DNA of 6,284 nucleotides. It comes from JBGQDM01 sp041495845 (GTDB lineage: Bacteria; Acidobacteriota; Terriglobia; Terriglobales; Acidobacteriaceae). Below are positions 6,230 through 6,284 of this stretch, one piece after another. The position numbers and the translations under genes were made by a program. The stretch lies in assembly GCA_041495845.1 (NCBI GenBank), contig JBGQDM010000147.1:1-6284 (forward strand), given 5' to 3'. The notes under the pieces are model-generated. The model did not search any database. It was not told the DNA's origin and saw only the letters and a list, made by a program, of their open reading frames with translations. The first letter of the stretch is position 1; each line of letters opens with the position of its first letter.

Positions 6230-6243
6230 GATTTCATCCATCC

Positions 6244-6284
6244 ATGAAGCCGTTCTATGAGCAGCTGCCTCCGGTCGAAATAGG
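6244..6284 (+). CDS. Possible start of a new gene, truncated by the window end
   Basis: ATG at 6244 opens a frame that runs without a stop to the window edge, giving MKPFYEQLPPVEI and a partial codon. I do not recognise a family from 13 residues. Support comes from the extended -10 candidate just upstream and from the position after a 138-base gap on the same strand. No ribosome-binding site is seen, so translation would be leaderless-like or the true start could be further downstream. The frame is too short to separate from chance. Confidence 0.4.
   Translation, partial: MKPFYEQLPPVEI

Noticed and set aside
6257..6283. ATG at 6257 as a short gene
   Set aside because: It reaches a stop after eight codons, so it is not credible as a gene.

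Overview
The window is GC-rich, gene-dense bacterial DNA with every supported gene on the + strand. It reads like an Acidobacteriota chromosome. This is inferred from three things: an error-prone DnaE2 polymerase, a lipoprotein joining Ig-like repeats to a PQQ-type beta-propeller of a style very common in that phylum, and a short intergenic repeat of the type 'GTCATCCTGAGC...CGAAGGAT' that is abundant in acidobacterial genomes. No tRNA, rRNA, CRISPR array or insertion sequence was seen.

Layout: (1) Bases 1-1599 hold the C-terminal half of dnaE2; the gene begins outside the window. (2) Bases 1600-1779 are a 180-base intergenic stretch with an AT-rich promoter candidate and a small hairpin just before the next start. 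(3) Bases 1780-4773 encode a 997-residue predicted secreted lipoprotein: signal peptide, four tandem Big_2-like Ig domains, a fifth Ig-like domain of another subtype, then a propeller of about 515 residues. (4) Bases 4774-4896 are an intergenic stretch with a perfect TATAAT -10 element. (5) Bases 4897-6105 encode a 402-residue S41 (C-terminal processing protease) family protein with a signal peptide or anchor, a PDZ domain and an S41 domain. (6) Bases 6106-6243 hold the dispersed repeat, a perfect 9-bp inverted repeat and a possible extended -10. (7) Base 6244 to the end may be the first 13 codons of another gene.

The most notable observation is that the S41 protein appears to have lost its protease chemistry. 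Aligned without gaps to the canonical motif, the catalytic Ser is Gly293 and the catalytic Lys is Asp318. The 25-residue spacing of the Ser/Lys pair and the flanking Asp (+11) and Gln (Lys+4) are all kept. It therefore looks like a maintained pseudoprotease, possibly a PDZ-containing envelope scaffold or regulator, rather than a decaying gene.

The three main genes do not form an obvious pathway. dnaE2 belongs to DNA-damage mutagenesis, while the other two are separate envelope proteins that probably have their own promoters.
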